DNA from: Sedimenticola sp.
Lineage (GTDB): Bacteria; Pseudomonadota; Gammaproteobacteria; Chromatiales; Chromatiaceae
Length of the DNA stretch: 37,066 nucleotides
Direction of reading: 5' to 3'
Assembly: GCA_027026755.1 (NCBI GenBank)
Contig: JALVNE010000171.1
Span: 1-37,066 of the forward strand
Positions 1 through 7,657 of this stretch are shown piece after piece. Positions within the stretch are counted from its first letter, which is position 1. Each line of letters starts with the position of its first letter. Below the pieces are notes generated by a model. It saw nothing but the letters and a program-made list of their open reading frames with translations. It was not told the origin of the DNA and searched no databases. The translations under genes were made by a program, and so were the position numbers.

Positions 1-123
1 TTGTTCTATGACTTTACCGCCTTTCTGAATGTCTTTGCCCAGGCCTTCCATGGTGCTGCAGCCGGTGATGCCCAGCAGGGCAAGGGAGAGAATCAGGGTG
101 AGGGCTGAAACGAACTTCTTCAT
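1..123 (-). CDS. Entericidin A/B family lipoprotein, 5' part only (cut by window edge)
   Basis: Reading the minus strand from the ATG at 123 gives 41 in-frame codons running off the left edge. The protein starts MKKFVSALTLILSLALLGIT and continues with a lipobox-like GITGC, so the mature lipidated Cys would be residue 22. After it come CSTMEGLGKDIQKGGKVIE, which match the short conserved body of entericidins (C-x-T-x-x-G-x-G-x-D-I-x-x-G-G). Entericidins are tiny cell-envelope lipoproteins of about 45-50 residues; in E. coli they form a proposed antidote/bacteriolysin pair linked to stationary-phase lysis, though in most other bacteria the role is unknown. Only a few C-terminal residues should be missing. 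It is divergent from hisC. The family call rests on the lipobox and the GxGxDIxxGG motif. Confidence 0.8.
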   Translation of the reverse strand, partial: MKKFVSALTLILSLALLGITGCSTMEGLGKDIQKGGKVIEQ

Positions 124-342
124 GGCGTGGGGGTTCACATGACCAACTAGAGTGTGCAAATCCTATCCCATCCGGTATCGAGCGCACAAGTTGCCGGTCC
201 TGCTTCCCTGAGCCCGATGGGCGGGGCTTTCCGTAATGCCCGGAGCGCGGAAATGCCTGCTCAAGTAGATGCTGGTGTTGCGCAAGTGGTGGGCGGCGGG
301 CGACGCTGTCCAGGCATCAGCAGAATGGCGGGTTTCGGGGTA

Positions 343-360
343 GAATAAGCGGCCTTATTC
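343..360. promoter_or_regulatory. Perfect dyad upstream of hisC
   Basis: The sequence GAATAAG-CGGC-CTTATTC is a 7-bp perfect inverted repeat with a 4-nt centre. It lies 18 bp before the hisC start codon, in the 255-bp gap between the divergent entericidin-like gene and hisC. It could be an operator or a short 5'-UTR hairpin. TAGAAT at 341-346 resembles a -10 box, but I see no convincing -35 partner. Apart from this the gap at 124-378 holds nothing I can name. Confidence 0.3.
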
Positions 361-378
361 CTGTGCATCTTTCGGAAC

Positions 379-1500
379 ATGACCGATTTCTCTGTATTCA
401 CCGCGCCGGGCATCGATGCCTTACGGCCCTATGTGCCCGGAAAACCGATCGAGGAGCTGGAGCGGGAGCTGGGGCTGTCCGGTACCATCAAGCTGGCGTC
501 CAATGAGAACCCCCTGGGGCCCAGTCCCCTGGGCAGAGAGGCCGCGGCCGCGGTGATGGCAGACATCAACCTGTATCCCGATGACAGCGGCTTCCGCCTG
601 AAAGGAAAGCTGGCGGAAAAGACGGGGCTGGACACTGAGCAGATCGTCCTGGGCGCGGGTTCTTCCGATGTCATCGACTTGGTGGCAAGAACCTTCCTGG
701 CGCCGGGCCGCAACGCGGTATTCTCCCAATACAGTTTCGCCATGTACCCCATCTATACCACGGCGGCCGGGGCCGAATGCCGAGTGGCCGAAGCCCTGCC
801 GCCAGATCACCCGCAGATGCCCTATGGCCACGATCTGGAGGCCATGGCTGCTTTGGTGGATGAAAACACCCGGGTGGTGTTCATCGCCAACCCCAACAAC
901 CCCACGGGCACCTGGCTGAAAAAGGATGCCCTGCATGATTTCCTGCGCCGCCTGCCCGGTGAAACCCTGGTGGTGCTGGACGAGGCTTACACCGAATATG
1001 TCTCGGAAGCCGATTTTCCCGACGGACGGGAATGGCTGGGCGAATTTCCCAATCTCATCATTACCCGCACCTTTTCCAAGATCTACGGCCTGGCCGGTCT
1101 GCGGGTGGGTTACGGCATGGGGGATGCTGGGCTGATAGGACTCATCAGCCGGGTGCGCCACCCCTTCAACGTGAGCCTGCCTGCTCTGGCGGCGGCGGAG
1201 GCGGCCCTGGATGATGAGGATTTTCTGCGGCTCAGCCGGGAGAATAACGACCAAGGACTAAAGCAGCTGGCGGCAGGCTTCGAAGCCCTGGAACTGGCGC
1301 ACATCCCTTCCGTAGGCAACTTCATTACCGTTGAACTACGGCGAAATGGCGGGGAAATCTACCAGAAATTGCTTGAAAATGGGGTTATCGTGCGGCCCGT
1401 GGCCAATTATGGACTGCCCACCCATCTGCGTGTCACTGTGGGCAGGCCCGAGGAGAACCGGCGTTTTCTCCAGGTGCTGGAACAGGTGCTGCCCTCATGA
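379..1500 (+). CDS. hisC: Histidinol-phosphate aminotransferase
   Basis: HisC is a PLP-dependent class I/II aminotransferase that converts imidazole-acetol phosphate and glutamate to histidinol phosphate. Members in this operon position often also act on aromatic 2-oxo acids. The 373-residue length is normal. Visible landmarks are SNENPLGPS (about 41-49), the NPNNPTGT cofactor-binding segment (171-178), DEAY (201-204) and the Schiff-base lysine K234 in TFSKIYGLAGLR, followed by the phosphate-binding Arg. The gene leads an operon with tyrA, aroA, cmk, rpsA and ihfB and overlaps tyrA by ATGA. In many gammaproteobacteria serC and pheA precede hisC here; they are absent. The ribosome-binding site is weak (CGGAA at about -7), but the start fits the family N-terminus. 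Confidence 0.95.
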   Translation: MTDFSVFTAPGIDALRPYVPGKPIEELERELGLSGTIKLASNENPLGPSPLGREAAAAVMADINLYPDDSGFRLKGKLAEKTGLDTEQIVLGAGSSDVIDLVARTFLAPGRNAVFSQYSFAMYPIYTTAAGAECRVAEALPPDHPQMPYGHDLEAMAALVDENTRVVFIANPNNPTGTWLKKDALHDFLRRLPGETLVVLDEAYTEYVSEADFPDGREWLGEFPNLIITRTFSKIYGLAGLRVGYGMGDAGLIGLISRVRHPFNVSLPALAAAEAALDDEDFLRLSRENNDQGLKQLAAGFEALELAHIPSVGNFITVELRRNGGEIYQKLLENGVIVRPVANYGLPTHLRVTVGRPEENRRFLQVLEQVLPS

Positions 1501-2381
1501 TCCGCAAGCTGGCCGTCATTGGCGTGGGACTCATTGGCGGTTCCCTGGCCCGGGCTCTGCGCAAGGCCGGCGCCGTGGAGCAAATCATCGGCTGTGGCCG
1601 GGGCAGGGAGAACCTGGAAAAGGCCGTGGAACTGGGGGTCATCGACAGCTACAGCCACGACATCGGCGAAGCGGTGAGAGGCGCGGACATGATCTTCCTC
1701 GCCGTTCCCCTGGGCGCCATGAAGGAGGCTTTCGCTGCCATGAAGGGCAAGCTGGCGGAAGACGCAGTGATTACCGACGGCGGCAGCTGCAAGGGCAGTG
1801 TGGTGGAAGATGCCCGCGCCGTGTTCGGTGGGGTGCCGGCCAGGCTGGTGCCGGGCCATCCCATTGCCGGTACGGAACGAAACGGGGTGGAGGCCTCTTT
1901 TGCCGAACTCTATGAAAACCGCCGGGTGATTCTCACGCCCCTGGCGGAAACCGATGCACAGGCTCTCGCCCGGGTGCGGGCCATGTGGGAGGCCTGTGGG
2001 GCCGAGGTGAGCACCATGTCCGTGGCGCACCATGACGAAGTGCTGGCGGCCACCTCCCACTTGCCCCACATGCTGGCCTTTGGCCTGGTGGACACCCTGG
2101 CGCGCATGAAGGAAAACGATGAAATCTTCCGCTACGCGGCGGGAGGCTTCCGTGACTTCACCCGCATTGCCTCCAGCAATCCCGTCATGTGGCGGGACAT
2201 TTGTGTGGCCAATGGCCCGGCCCTGAGCAAGATGCTTGGGGCCTTTGCCGATGAAATGAACGAATTGGCGCAAATCATTGCGGCGGGTGACGGCGAACAC
2301 CTGCTGGAAGTGTTTTCCCGCGCCAAGGCGGCCCGCGACCGTTATGTGGATGGTCTGCAACCCGATCAACCCAGTGAGTAG
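1497..2381 (+). CDS. tyrA: Prephenate dehydrogenase
   Basis: TyrA is the NAD(P)-dependent oxidative decarboxylase that makes 4-hydroxyphenylpyruvate (or tyrosine from arogenate) in tyrosine synthesis. The 294-residue protein opens with a Rossmann loop GVGLIGGS at residues 9-16. The substrate-binding signature GHPIAGTERNGVEAS follows at about 121-135, then a helical dimerisation domain with HHDEVLAATSHLPH. No chorismate mutase or ACT domain is fused, so this is a monofunctional enzyme. Its ATG overlaps the hisC stop (ATGA), and aroA begins directly after its TAG, so translational coupling in both directions is likely. The cyclohexadienyl (prephenate plus arogenate) specificity common in this operon cannot be settled from sequence. 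Confidence 0.93.
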   Translation: MIRKLAVIGVGLIGGSLARALRKAGAVEQIIGCGRGRENLEKAVELGVIDSYSHDIGEAVRGADMIFLAVPLGAMKEAFAAMKGKLAEDAVITDGGSCKGSVVEDARAVFGGVPARLVPGHPIAGTERNGVEASFAELYENRRVILTPLAETDAQALARVRAMWEACGAEVSTMSVAHHDEVLAATSHLPHMLAFGLVDTLARMKENDEIFRYAAGGFRDFTRIASSNPVMWRDICVANGPALSKMLGAFADEMNELAQIIAAGDGEHLLEVFSRAKAARDRYVDGLQPDQPSE

Positions 2382-3707
2382 ATGACCTTGTCTCATACAG
2401 ATATACGATTCCATGTCCGGCCGGGAGGCAGCTTGCGCGGCAGGCTGCGCGTGCCCGGCGACAAATCCATTTCCCACCGTTCCATCATGCTCGGCTCCCT
2501 GGCAGAAGGCACCACCCGGGTGAGCGGTTTTCTGGAAGGCGAGGACAGCCTGGCCACCCTGGAGGCCTTTCGCGCTATGGGGGTGGACATCGAAGGGCCC
2601 AATCAGGGTCGGGTGGTGATTCATGGCGTGGGCATGCATGGCCTGAAGACGCCGGCAGGTCCCCTGGACCTGGGCAATTCCGGCACCTCCATGCGCCTGC
2701 TCGCCGGCCTGCTGGCGGGGCAGGGGCTGGAGCTGACCCTCACGGGAGACGCTTCCCTCTCCAGCCGCCCCATGCGCCGGGTCACGGACCCTCTGGCCCT
2801 CATGGGGGCAAAGGTGGAAACCACGGAAGGGGGCACCGCGCCCCTGCACATCCTTCCCGTGCCGTCCCTGAAGGCCATCGACTATGAACTGCCCGTGGCC
2901 AGCGCCCAGGTGAAGTCCTGCATATTGCTGGCGGGCCTGTATGCCGACGGGGAAACCTGCGTCACCGAGCCGGCGCCCACCCGGGACCACACGGAGCGCA
3001 TGCTCCAGGGTTTCGGCTATGAGCTGAAGAAAGAGGGGGGGCGGGTATGTCTGAAGGGTGGCGGCAGGCTGACGGCCTGTGATATCGACGTGCCGGCGGA
3101 CATTTCCTCGGCGGCCTTCTTCCTGGTGGGCGCCAGCATCGCGCCGGGTTCCGATCTGACCCTGGAGCATGTGGGCTTGAACCCCACGCGGGATGGCGTA
3201 ATCAATATCCTGCGCCTCATGGGGGCGGACATCGAAGTGAGCAATCAGCGCAGTGTGGGGGGCGAGCCGGTGGCGGATCTGCGCGTGCGCCACGCGCCAC
3301 TCAAAGGCATACGCATTCCTGAAGATCAGGTGCCCCTGGCCATCGACGAGTTTCCCGCCTTGTTCGTGGCGGCGGCCTGCGCTGAAGGGGAGACGGTGCT
3401 CACCGGCGCCGAGGAACTGCGGGTGAAGGAGTCCGACCGCATCCAGGTCATGGCGGATGGCCTGCAGGCCCTGGGCGTGGATGCCCGGCCCACCCCTGAC
3501 GGCATGGTGATCCGGGGCGGCGCATTGCACGGGGGGGAGGTGGACAGCCATGGCGATCACCGCATTGCCATGTCCCTGGCCATGGCCGCCCTGCGCGCCG
3601 ACGGCGAGATTCACATTCGGGACTGCGCCAATGTGAATACCTCCTTCCCGAATTTCGTGGGTCTGGCGGGAGACGCGGGCCTGGGCATAGAGGCGGCCCA
3701 TGACTGA
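2382..3707 (+). CDS. aroA: 3-phosphoshikimate 1-carboxyvinyltransferase (EPSP synthase)
   Basis: AroA joins shikimate 3-phosphate and PEP to give EPSP, the sixth step of the shikimate pathway. The 441-residue protein has the expected two-lobed family signatures: the S3P/PEP-binding segment GDKSISHRS near residue 26, [10 protein letters not shown] near 97-106 and the C-terminal [10 protein letters not shown] followed by DHRIAMS. The start ATG abuts the tyrA stop TAG with no gap, and the last 8 bases overlap cmk, so the gene is embedded in the operon. The sequence GNSGTSMR fits the long-recognised EPSP synthase motif. Length and motifs are normal and nothing is broken. Confidence 0.97.
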   Translation: MTLSHTDIRFHVRPGGSLRGRLRVPGDKSISHRSIMLGSLAEGTTRVSGFLEGEDSLATLEAFRAMGVDIEGPNQGRVVIHGVGMHGLKTPAGPLDLGNSGTSMRLLAGLLAGQGLELTLTGDASLSSRPMRRVTDPLALMGAKVETTEGGTAPLHILPVPSLKAIDYELPVASAQVKSCILLAGLYADGETCVTEPAPTRDHTERMLQGFGYELKKEGGRVCLKGGGRLTACDIDVPADISSAAFFLVGASIAPGSDLTLEHVGLNPTRDGVINILRLMGADIEVSNQRSVGGEPVADLRVRHAPLKGIRIPEDQVPLAIDEFPALFVAAACAEGETVLTGAEELRVKESDRIQVMADGLQALGVDARPTPDGMVIRGGALHGGEVDSHGDHRIAMSLAMAALRADGEIHIRDCANVNTSFPNFVGLAGDAGLGIEAAHD

Positions 3708-4380
3708 GCCCCCTGTTCTCACCATCGACGGCCCCAGTGGCTCGGGCAAGGGCACGGTCGCGGCCCGGGTGGCCGATGCCCTGGGCTGGCATGTTCTCGA
3801 TTCTGGCGCTCTGTACCGCCTGGTGGGGCTGGCGGCCCTCAAGTCGGGCGTGGACTTTGATGATCATGCCGCCGTGGCTGAGATTGCCCGGCATCTGCCC
3901 GCGCGTTTCGAGGCAGGCAGGGTTTATCTGGGAGAAGAGGACGTTACTCTGGAGATTCGCACCGAAACCGCCGGCAACAATGCTTCCAAAGTGGCCGCCA
4001 TTCCCGAAGTGCGTGCCGCCCTGCTGGAATGGCAGCGCAGTTATGCCCGGCCACCAGGGCTGGTGGCGGATGGCCGGGACATGGGAACAGTGGTTTTTCC
4101 GCAGGCTGCGGTGAAAATATTTCTGGATGCCAGTGCCGAAGAGCGTGCCCGGCGCAGGTATAAGCAGTTGAAGGATAAGGGAATGGATGTTAATCTAACC
4201 GGTCTGATTGCGGAAATCGAGGAGCGCGACAGGCGCGACCGTAACCGCAAAGTGGCGCCCCTGGTGCCGGCGGATGATGCTCTGGTCATCGACTCCACTT
4301 CCATGAATGTCGATGAGGTGGTGGACCTGGTGCTGCAGGCAGTGCGTAAAGCGCTTCCGGATGCCGGAACAGGGGAATGA
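3700..4380 (+). CDS. cmk: Cytidylate kinase
   Basis: Cmk phosphorylates CMP and dCMP to the diphosphates using ATP, feeding nucleotide pools. The 226-residue protein begins with a P-loop GPSGSGKGT at about residues 11-19. The NMP-binding insert typical of bacterial long-form CMP kinases follows, with [13 protein letters not shown]. Next come [13 protein letters not shown] and a lid with [12 protein letters not shown]. The family normally lies between aroA and rpsA, as here. The start overlaps the end of aroA by 8 bp. After the stop at 4380 there is a 120-bp leader before rpsA. Confidence 0.95.
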   Translation: MTEPPVLTIDGPSGSGKGTVAARVADALGWHVLDSGALYRLVGLAALKSGVDFDDHAAVAEIARHLPARFEAGRVYLGEEDVTLEIRTETAGNNASKVAAIPEVRAALLEWQRSYARPPGLVADGRDMGTVVFPQAAVKIFLDASAEERARRRYKQLKDKGMDVNLTGLIAEIEERDRRDRNRKVAPLVPADDALVIDSTSMNVDEVVDLVLQAVRKALPDAGTGE

Positions 4381-4500
4381 TTATTGGCGTCTCGTGTCGT
4401 TATCTAGAACATGGGGCATTTTTTCAACCTGAACCAAGTATGAAGCCCCTAGTGGGTTTTGCATGGGTGGCCTGCTCGACAGGTCGGAGTAATTCAACCA
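4381..4500 (+). promoter_or_regulatory. rpsA leader region with possible hairpins
   Basis: This 120-bp untranslated stretch separates cmk from rpsA. AAGCCC/GGGTTT at about 4443-4459 and CCTG-CTCGA-CAGG at about 4471-4483 can form short stems. The second ends just before the Shine-Dalgarno GGAG at 4486-4489, 11 nt from the ATG at 4501. In E. coli the rpsA leader folds into hairpins through which S1 represses its own translation; an equivalent role here is inference from position and foldability. I did not find a clear sigma-70 promoter in it. Confidence 0.35.
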
Positions 4501-6189
4501 ATGACTGAAAGTTTCGCGGATCTCCTCGAAGAGAGCTTTACCAATACCAACCTCAAGCCCGGTGCCATCGTCATCGGCACCGTTGTCGGCATCGATAACG
4601 AAAACGTCATCGTCAATGCCGGACTCAAGTCCGAAGGCGTGATTCCCAAGAGCCAGTTCATGAACGCGGACGGAGAACTGGAAGTCTCCGTGGGCGACCA
4701 GGTGGAAGTGGCCCTGGAAGCCGTGGAAGACGGTTCCGGCATGACCCGCCTGTCCCGGGAGAAGGCCAAGCGTCATCACGCCTGGGCCAAGCTGGAGAAG
4801 GCCTTCGACAACGACGAGATCGTCACCGGCCGCATCACCGGCAAGGTGAAGGGCGGCTTCACCGTGGATCTGCAGGATCTGCGCGCCTTCCTGCCGGGCT
4901 CCCTGGTGGACGTGCGCCCGGTGCGCGACACCGCCTACCTGGAGGGCAAGGACCTGGAGTTCAAGGTCATCAAACTGGACCAGAAGCGCAACAATGTGGT
5001 GGTTTCCCGCCGCGCCGTGGTCGAGCAGGAATACAGCGAAGAGCGTGAAAAGGTATTGGAAAGCCTGGAAGAAGGCGTGGTCGTCAAGGGCATCGTCAAG
5101 AACCTCACCGACTACGGCGCTTTCGTGGACCTGGGCGGCGTGGACGGTCTGCTGCATATCACCGACATGGCTTGGAAGCGGGTCAAGCATCCTTCCGAGG
5201 TCGTTGAAATCGGTGACGAAATCGAAGTGCGGGTGCTCAAGTTCGACAAGGAGAAGATGCGCGTCTCCCTGGGGCTGAAGCAGCTGGGCGAGGATCCCTG
5301 GGACAACATCATGCGCCGCTATCCTGTGGGCACCCGCCTGTTTGGCAAGGTCACCAACCTGGCGGACTATGGCGCTTTCGTGGAGATCGAGGAAGGCGTG
5401 GAAGGCCTGGTACACGTCTCCGAGATGGACTGGACCAACAAGAACATCCATCCGTCCAAAGTGGTTCAGCTGGGCGACGAAGTGGAAGTCATGGTGCTGG
5501 ATATCGACGAGGAACGCCGCCGCATTTCCCTGGGCATGAAGCAGTGCAAGCCCAACCCCTGGGATGAGTTCGCCGAGAACCACAAGAAGGGCGATCATGT
5601 CACCGGCAAGATCAAGTCCATCACCGACTTCGGCATCTTCATCGGCCTGGACGGTGGCATCGATGGTCTGGTGCATCTGTCCGACATCACCTGGGACGAG
5701 CCGGGCGAGGATCTGATCCGCAACTACAAGAAGGGCCAGGAGCTGGAAACCGTGGTGCTGTCCGTGGATCCCGAGCGCGAGCGCATCTCCCTGGGTATCA
5801 AGCAGCTGGACCAGGACCCCTTCTCCACCTATCTCGCCACCCATGAGAAAGGCAGTATCGTTTCCGGCACCATCAAGGAAGTCGATGCCAAGGGCGCAAC
5901 CGTCGAGCTGGCGGAAGGCGTGGAAGGCTATATTCGTGCTTCCGAAATTTCCCGCGACCGCGTGGAGGATGCCCGTTCTGTGCTCAAGGAAGGTGAGGAA
6001 GTCGAAGCCAAGTTCACCGGCGTGGATCGCAAGAACCGGATGCTGATGTTGTCCATCAAGGGCAAGGACTTCGACGAGGAAAAGGCTACTATCGAGAGCT
6101 ACAAGGCCAGTGGCGCCACTGCCGGTTCTGCCTCACTGGGTGACCTGCTGAAAGACCAGTTGTCCACGAGCAAGGACAACGCCGAGTAA
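4501..6189 (+). CDS. rpsA: 30S ribosomal protein S1
   Basis: S1 is the large mRNA-binding protein of the small subunit, needed to load structured or weakly Shine-Dalgarno-driven mRNAs. The 562-residue product consists of six S1/OB repeats, recognisable by recurring G-x-V-x-x-x-x-x-G-x-F/V-V blocks and by [17 protein letters not shown] and VHLSDITWD. Each repeat ends in RISLG(M/I)KQ-type strands. I chose the ATG at 4501 ([13 protein letters not shown]), which matches the family start and has GGAG upstream; an in-frame start at 4459 would add 14 unconserved residues. Length is close to the E. coli protein. ihfB follows 53 bp downstream, the usual arrangement. Confidence 0.97.
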   Translation: MTESFADLLEESFTNTNLKPGAIVIGTVVGIDNENVIVNAGLKSEGVIPKSQFMNADGELEVSVGDQVEVALEAVEDGSGMTRLSREKAKRHHAWAKLEKAFDNDEIVTGRITGKVKGGFTVDLQDLRAFLPGSLVDVRPVRDTAYLEGKDLEFKVIKLDQKRNNVVVSRRAVVEQEYSEEREKVLESLEEGVVVKGIVKNLTDYGAFVDLGGVDGLLHITDMAWKRVKHPSEVVEIGDEIEVRVLKFDKEKMRVSLGLKQLGEDPWDNIMRRYPVGTRLFGKVTNLADYGAFVEIEEGVEGLVHVSEMDWTNKNIHPSKVVQLGDEVEVMVLDIDEERRRISLGMKQCKPNPWDEFAENHKKGDHVTGKIKSITDFGIFIGLDGGIDGLVHLSDITWDEPGEDLIRNYKKGQELETVVLSVDPERERISLGIKQLDQDPFSTYLATHEKGSIVSGTIKEVDAKGATVELAEGVEGYIRASEISRDRVEDARSVLKEGEEVEAKFTGVDRKNRMLMLSIKGKDFDEEKATIESYKASGATAGSASLGDLLKDQLSTSKDNAE

Positions 6190-6203
6190 ATCCAGAGATC
6201 AGC

Positions 6204-6228
6204 GCGGGGCGGCTCCAGGCTGCCCCGC
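6204..6228 (+). other. GC-rich stem-loop between rpsA and ihfB
   Basis: GCGGGGCGGC at 6204-6213 pairs with GCTGCCCCGC at 6219-6228, with one G-T wobble, around a 5-nt loop. There is no following T run, so it is more likely an RNA-processing or attenuating hairpin than a full terminator. It would separate expression of the abundant S1 message from ihfB. Confidence 0.5.
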
Positions 6229-6242
6229 CACAGGGGTGATTG

Positions 6243-6548
6243 ATGACAAAATCTGAACTGATAGAGGCCATTGCACGCCAGCAGACACATCTTGCACACC
6301 GGGACGTGGAACTGGCGGTGAAGTGCATACTGGAACAGATGAGTCAGTCGCTGGCCAATGGTGAACGTATCGAGGTGCGGGGCTTTGGCAGTTTTTCGCT
6401 GCATTACCGGCCGCCGCGCATGGGACGCAACCCCAAGACCGGCGAGCCCGTGGCCCTGTCGGGAAAATATGTTCCTCACTTCAAGCCGGGGCGTGAGTTG
6501 CGCGAGCGTGTCAACAATCGTTATCAGGAATCCCTGAAGAAAAGCTGA
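6243..6548 (+). CDS. ihfB: Integration host factor subunit beta
   Basis: IhfB forms a heterodimer with IhfA that binds specific sites in the minor groove and bends DNA sharply. The 101-residue protein has the DNABII fold: [13 protein letters not shown] at the start, then [12 protein letters not shown], and the beta-ribbon arm with RNPKTGEPV carrying the intercalating proline, then [13 protein letters not shown]. The ATG at 6243 is preferred over the TTG at 6240; AGGGG at 6232-6236 is the ribosome-binding site. It is the last gene of the hisC-rpsA operon and is followed by a terminator. The few extra C-terminal residues compared with E. coli are not unusual. Confidence 0.95.
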   Translation: MTKSELIEAIARQQTHLAHRDVELAVKCILEQMSQSLANGERIEVRGFGSFSLHYRPPRMGRNPKTGEPVALSGKYVPHFKPGRELRERVNNRYQESLKKS

Positions 6549-6575
6549 TCAGTGGAAACGGAAAACTGCTCAAAC

Positions 6576-6604
6576 AATAAAGCCGGCATGTAGCCGGCTT
6601 TATT
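6576..6604 (+). terminator. Rho-independent terminator after ihfB
   Basis: AATAAAGCCGGC (6576-6587), loop ATGTA, then GCCGGCTTTATT (6593-6604) is a perfect 12-bp inverted repeat ending in a T-rich arm, 28 bp after the ihfB stop. The A-rich left arm could let it act in both directions. Confidence 0.9.
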
Positions 6605-6622
6605 CGTTTCAGGGTTTCGAAT

Positions 6623-6687
6623 GTAGGTCGGGCTTCAGCCCGACGACAGCTGCCATGCCTGGGCGATCTCGGACTGAAGTCCGATCC
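6623..6687. repeat. REP-type element pair (REPIN), degenerate copy 1
   Basis: The left half GTAGGTCGGGCTTCAGCCCG (to 6644) begins with the GTAG tetranucleotide and contains a hairpin with GTCGGGCT/AGCCCGAC arms. The right half, TCGGACTGAAGTCCGA at 6669-6684, is an inverted related hairpin whose terminal CTAC is decayed to CCAC. Two better-preserved copies are at 29769-29827 and 35566-35631. The GTAG start and inverted pairing match REPINs, the non-autonomous elements moved by RAYT-type Y1 transposases; no such transposase is in the window. Confidence 0.75.
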
Positions 6688-6713
6688 ACGCTGTCTCAGC
6701 TATTCCAAGTGTT

Positions 6714-6893
6714 CTATTTCTTGGTGCTGACCTTCAGCAGGGGGTAGAAAGGACACCAGCCAATCAGTCCGGTGAACAAGGGAATGGCGCCCAGAGCGCC
6801 CCACCAGTTCTTGGCGTAAATGCCCCAGCCGATCACCGCCAGGCCCACGAGGATGCGCAGGATCTTGTCGATACCACCAACGTTCTGTTTCAT
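6714..6893 (-). CDS. DUF2892 / YgaP-type small membrane protein
   Basis: The ATG at 6893, preceded by AGGAGA 7-12 bp upstream, gives a 59-residue protein. It starts MKQNVGGIDKILRI and has a first hydrophobic helix at about 11-27 and a second with GALGAIPLFTGLIGW at about 32-46. It ends CPFYPLLKVSTKK. This is the DUF2892 pattern: a short two-helix hairpin, with the N-x-G-x-x-D-(K/R) start and G-W-C-P-x-Y-x-x-x-G/L end. The fold is also found as the membrane part of the rhodanese YgaP. Function is unknown; the family often lies beside redox, sulfur or metal stress genes. A longer reading frame starting at 6974 is less likely because it lacks conservation and a ribosome-binding site. The gene lies just downstream of the Crp/Fnr regulator. 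Confidence 0.85.
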   Translation of the reverse strand: MKQNVGGIDKILRILVGLAVIGWGIYAKNWWGALGAIPLFTGLIGWCPFYPLLKVSTKK

Positions 6894-6933
6894 ATCTGGT
6901 TCTCCTGAATGTTTCTTGTCTGAGTCATATGAC

Positions 6934-7004
6934 GGACATGATTTTGTCCATCTTGTGACTGAAAGATAGTTCAACCTGGAGAGCTTGTCTGTGACAAAGT
7001 CACA
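6934..7004 (-). promoter_or_regulatory. Two dyads upstream of the DUF2892 gene: candidate operators
   Basis: TGTGAC-AAA-GTCACA at 6990-7004 is a perfect 6-bp dyad overlapping the stop codon of the Crp/Fnr gene. GGACA-N6-TGTCC at 6934-6949 is a second dyad, about 41-56 bp before the DUF2892 start. The first resembles a CRP site (TGTGA...TCACA) but with 5 instead of 6 central bases. A plausible reading is that the adjacent Crp/Fnr protein controls the small membrane protein through one of them; this is inference. Confidence 0.35.
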
Positions 7005-7650
7005 TTGGGGATTTCAGCAGCTTGAGCCAGCCCCGGCCCAGTTCCACGATGCCCTGTTCCTCCAGATCCTTGAGCAGGCGGCTGATGACCTCCCGGGACG
7101 TGCCCAGCTCGGCAGCAATCTGCTGGTGGGTGATGCGGGTCTGCTGCCCCAGGGGAAACAGGTTTGCCTGGTTCAGATAGAACGCCAGGCGCTCGTCCAT
7201 GCGACGGAAGGTGATTTCCTCCACCAGGCTGATGACTTCGCCCAGACGTTCGGCAATGAGATTCCAGGCATAGCGCCGCCAGCTGCGGCTGTCGTCCATC
7301 CAGCGTTGTATGGAGGCGGCGGGAATGATGATGGCCTGCAGCTCGGATTCGCTCACAGCAAAGGCTGGAAAGCGCTTTTCGCTGACGATGCAGGACAGGG
7401 TGAGTATGCAGCATTCTCCGGGTTCCACCCGGTAGAGGGTGATCTCGCGTCCGGTTTCGCTGAGTTTGTAGATACGGCCGGTGCCGGAAAGCACGAAGGC
7501 GAGATGGCTGCAGCTGCTGCCCTCCATGCAAATATGCTCTCCGGCGGACAGCTGGACCTGGCTGCCAGTGGAGAGCACCGCCCGGACGAGCTGCTCATCA
7601 CCACCCAGTTCCGGGAAAAGTGTTCTGAACGGTTCCGCTTCCGGTTTCAT
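7000..7650 (-). CDS. Crp/Fnr-family transcriptional regulator
   Basis: The 216-residue protein has an N-terminal cyclic-nucleotide-binding-type beta roll (about 20-125; GEHICMEGSSCSHLAFVLSG and the turn VEPGECCIL). A dimerisation helix follows, then a C-terminal winged helix with the recognition segment THQQIAAELGTSREVISRLL at about 174-193. The Fnr N-terminal four-Cys iron-sulfur cluster is absent. Several Cys lie inside the roll (GSSCS, GECCILTLSC), so redox sensing is possible but unproven; the cAMP-contacting residues of true CRP are not obvious. The start at 7650 lies 7 bp after the stop of the upstream EAL-like gene, so they are probably cotranscribed. Its likely target is the downstream DUF2892 gene. 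Confidence 0.88.
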   Translation of the reverse strand: MKPEAEPFRTLFPELGGDEQLVRAVLSTGSQVQLSAGEHICMEGSSCSHLAFVLSGTGRIYKLSETGREITLYRVEPGECCILTLSCIVSEKRFPAFAVSESELQAIIIPAASIQRWMDDSRSWRRYAWNLIAERLGEVISLVEEITFRRMDERLAFYLNQANLFPLGQQTRITHQQIAAELGTSREVISRLLKDLEEQGIVELGRGWLKLLKSPM

Positions 7651-7657
7651 GGTGGTA

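Noticed and set aside
154..348. A 64-codon plus-strand frame between the entericidin-like gene and hisC
   Set aside because: No ribosome-binding site, no recognisable motif, and it lies in the promoter region of two divergent genes.
1407..3842. An 811-codon open frame on the minus strand across tyrA and aroA
   Set aside because: It lies antisense to well-supported tyrA and aroA, and its His/Gly/Gln-rich translation is typical of shadows in high-GC genes.
4381..5844. A 487-codon minus-strand open frame across rpsA
   Set aside because: Antisense to S1; open only because of codon bias in the repeated S1 domains.
6990..7004. A canonical CRP site
   Set aside because: The half-sites TGTGA and TCACA are separated by 5 rather than 6 bases and it overlaps a stop codon; kept only as a candidate operator.
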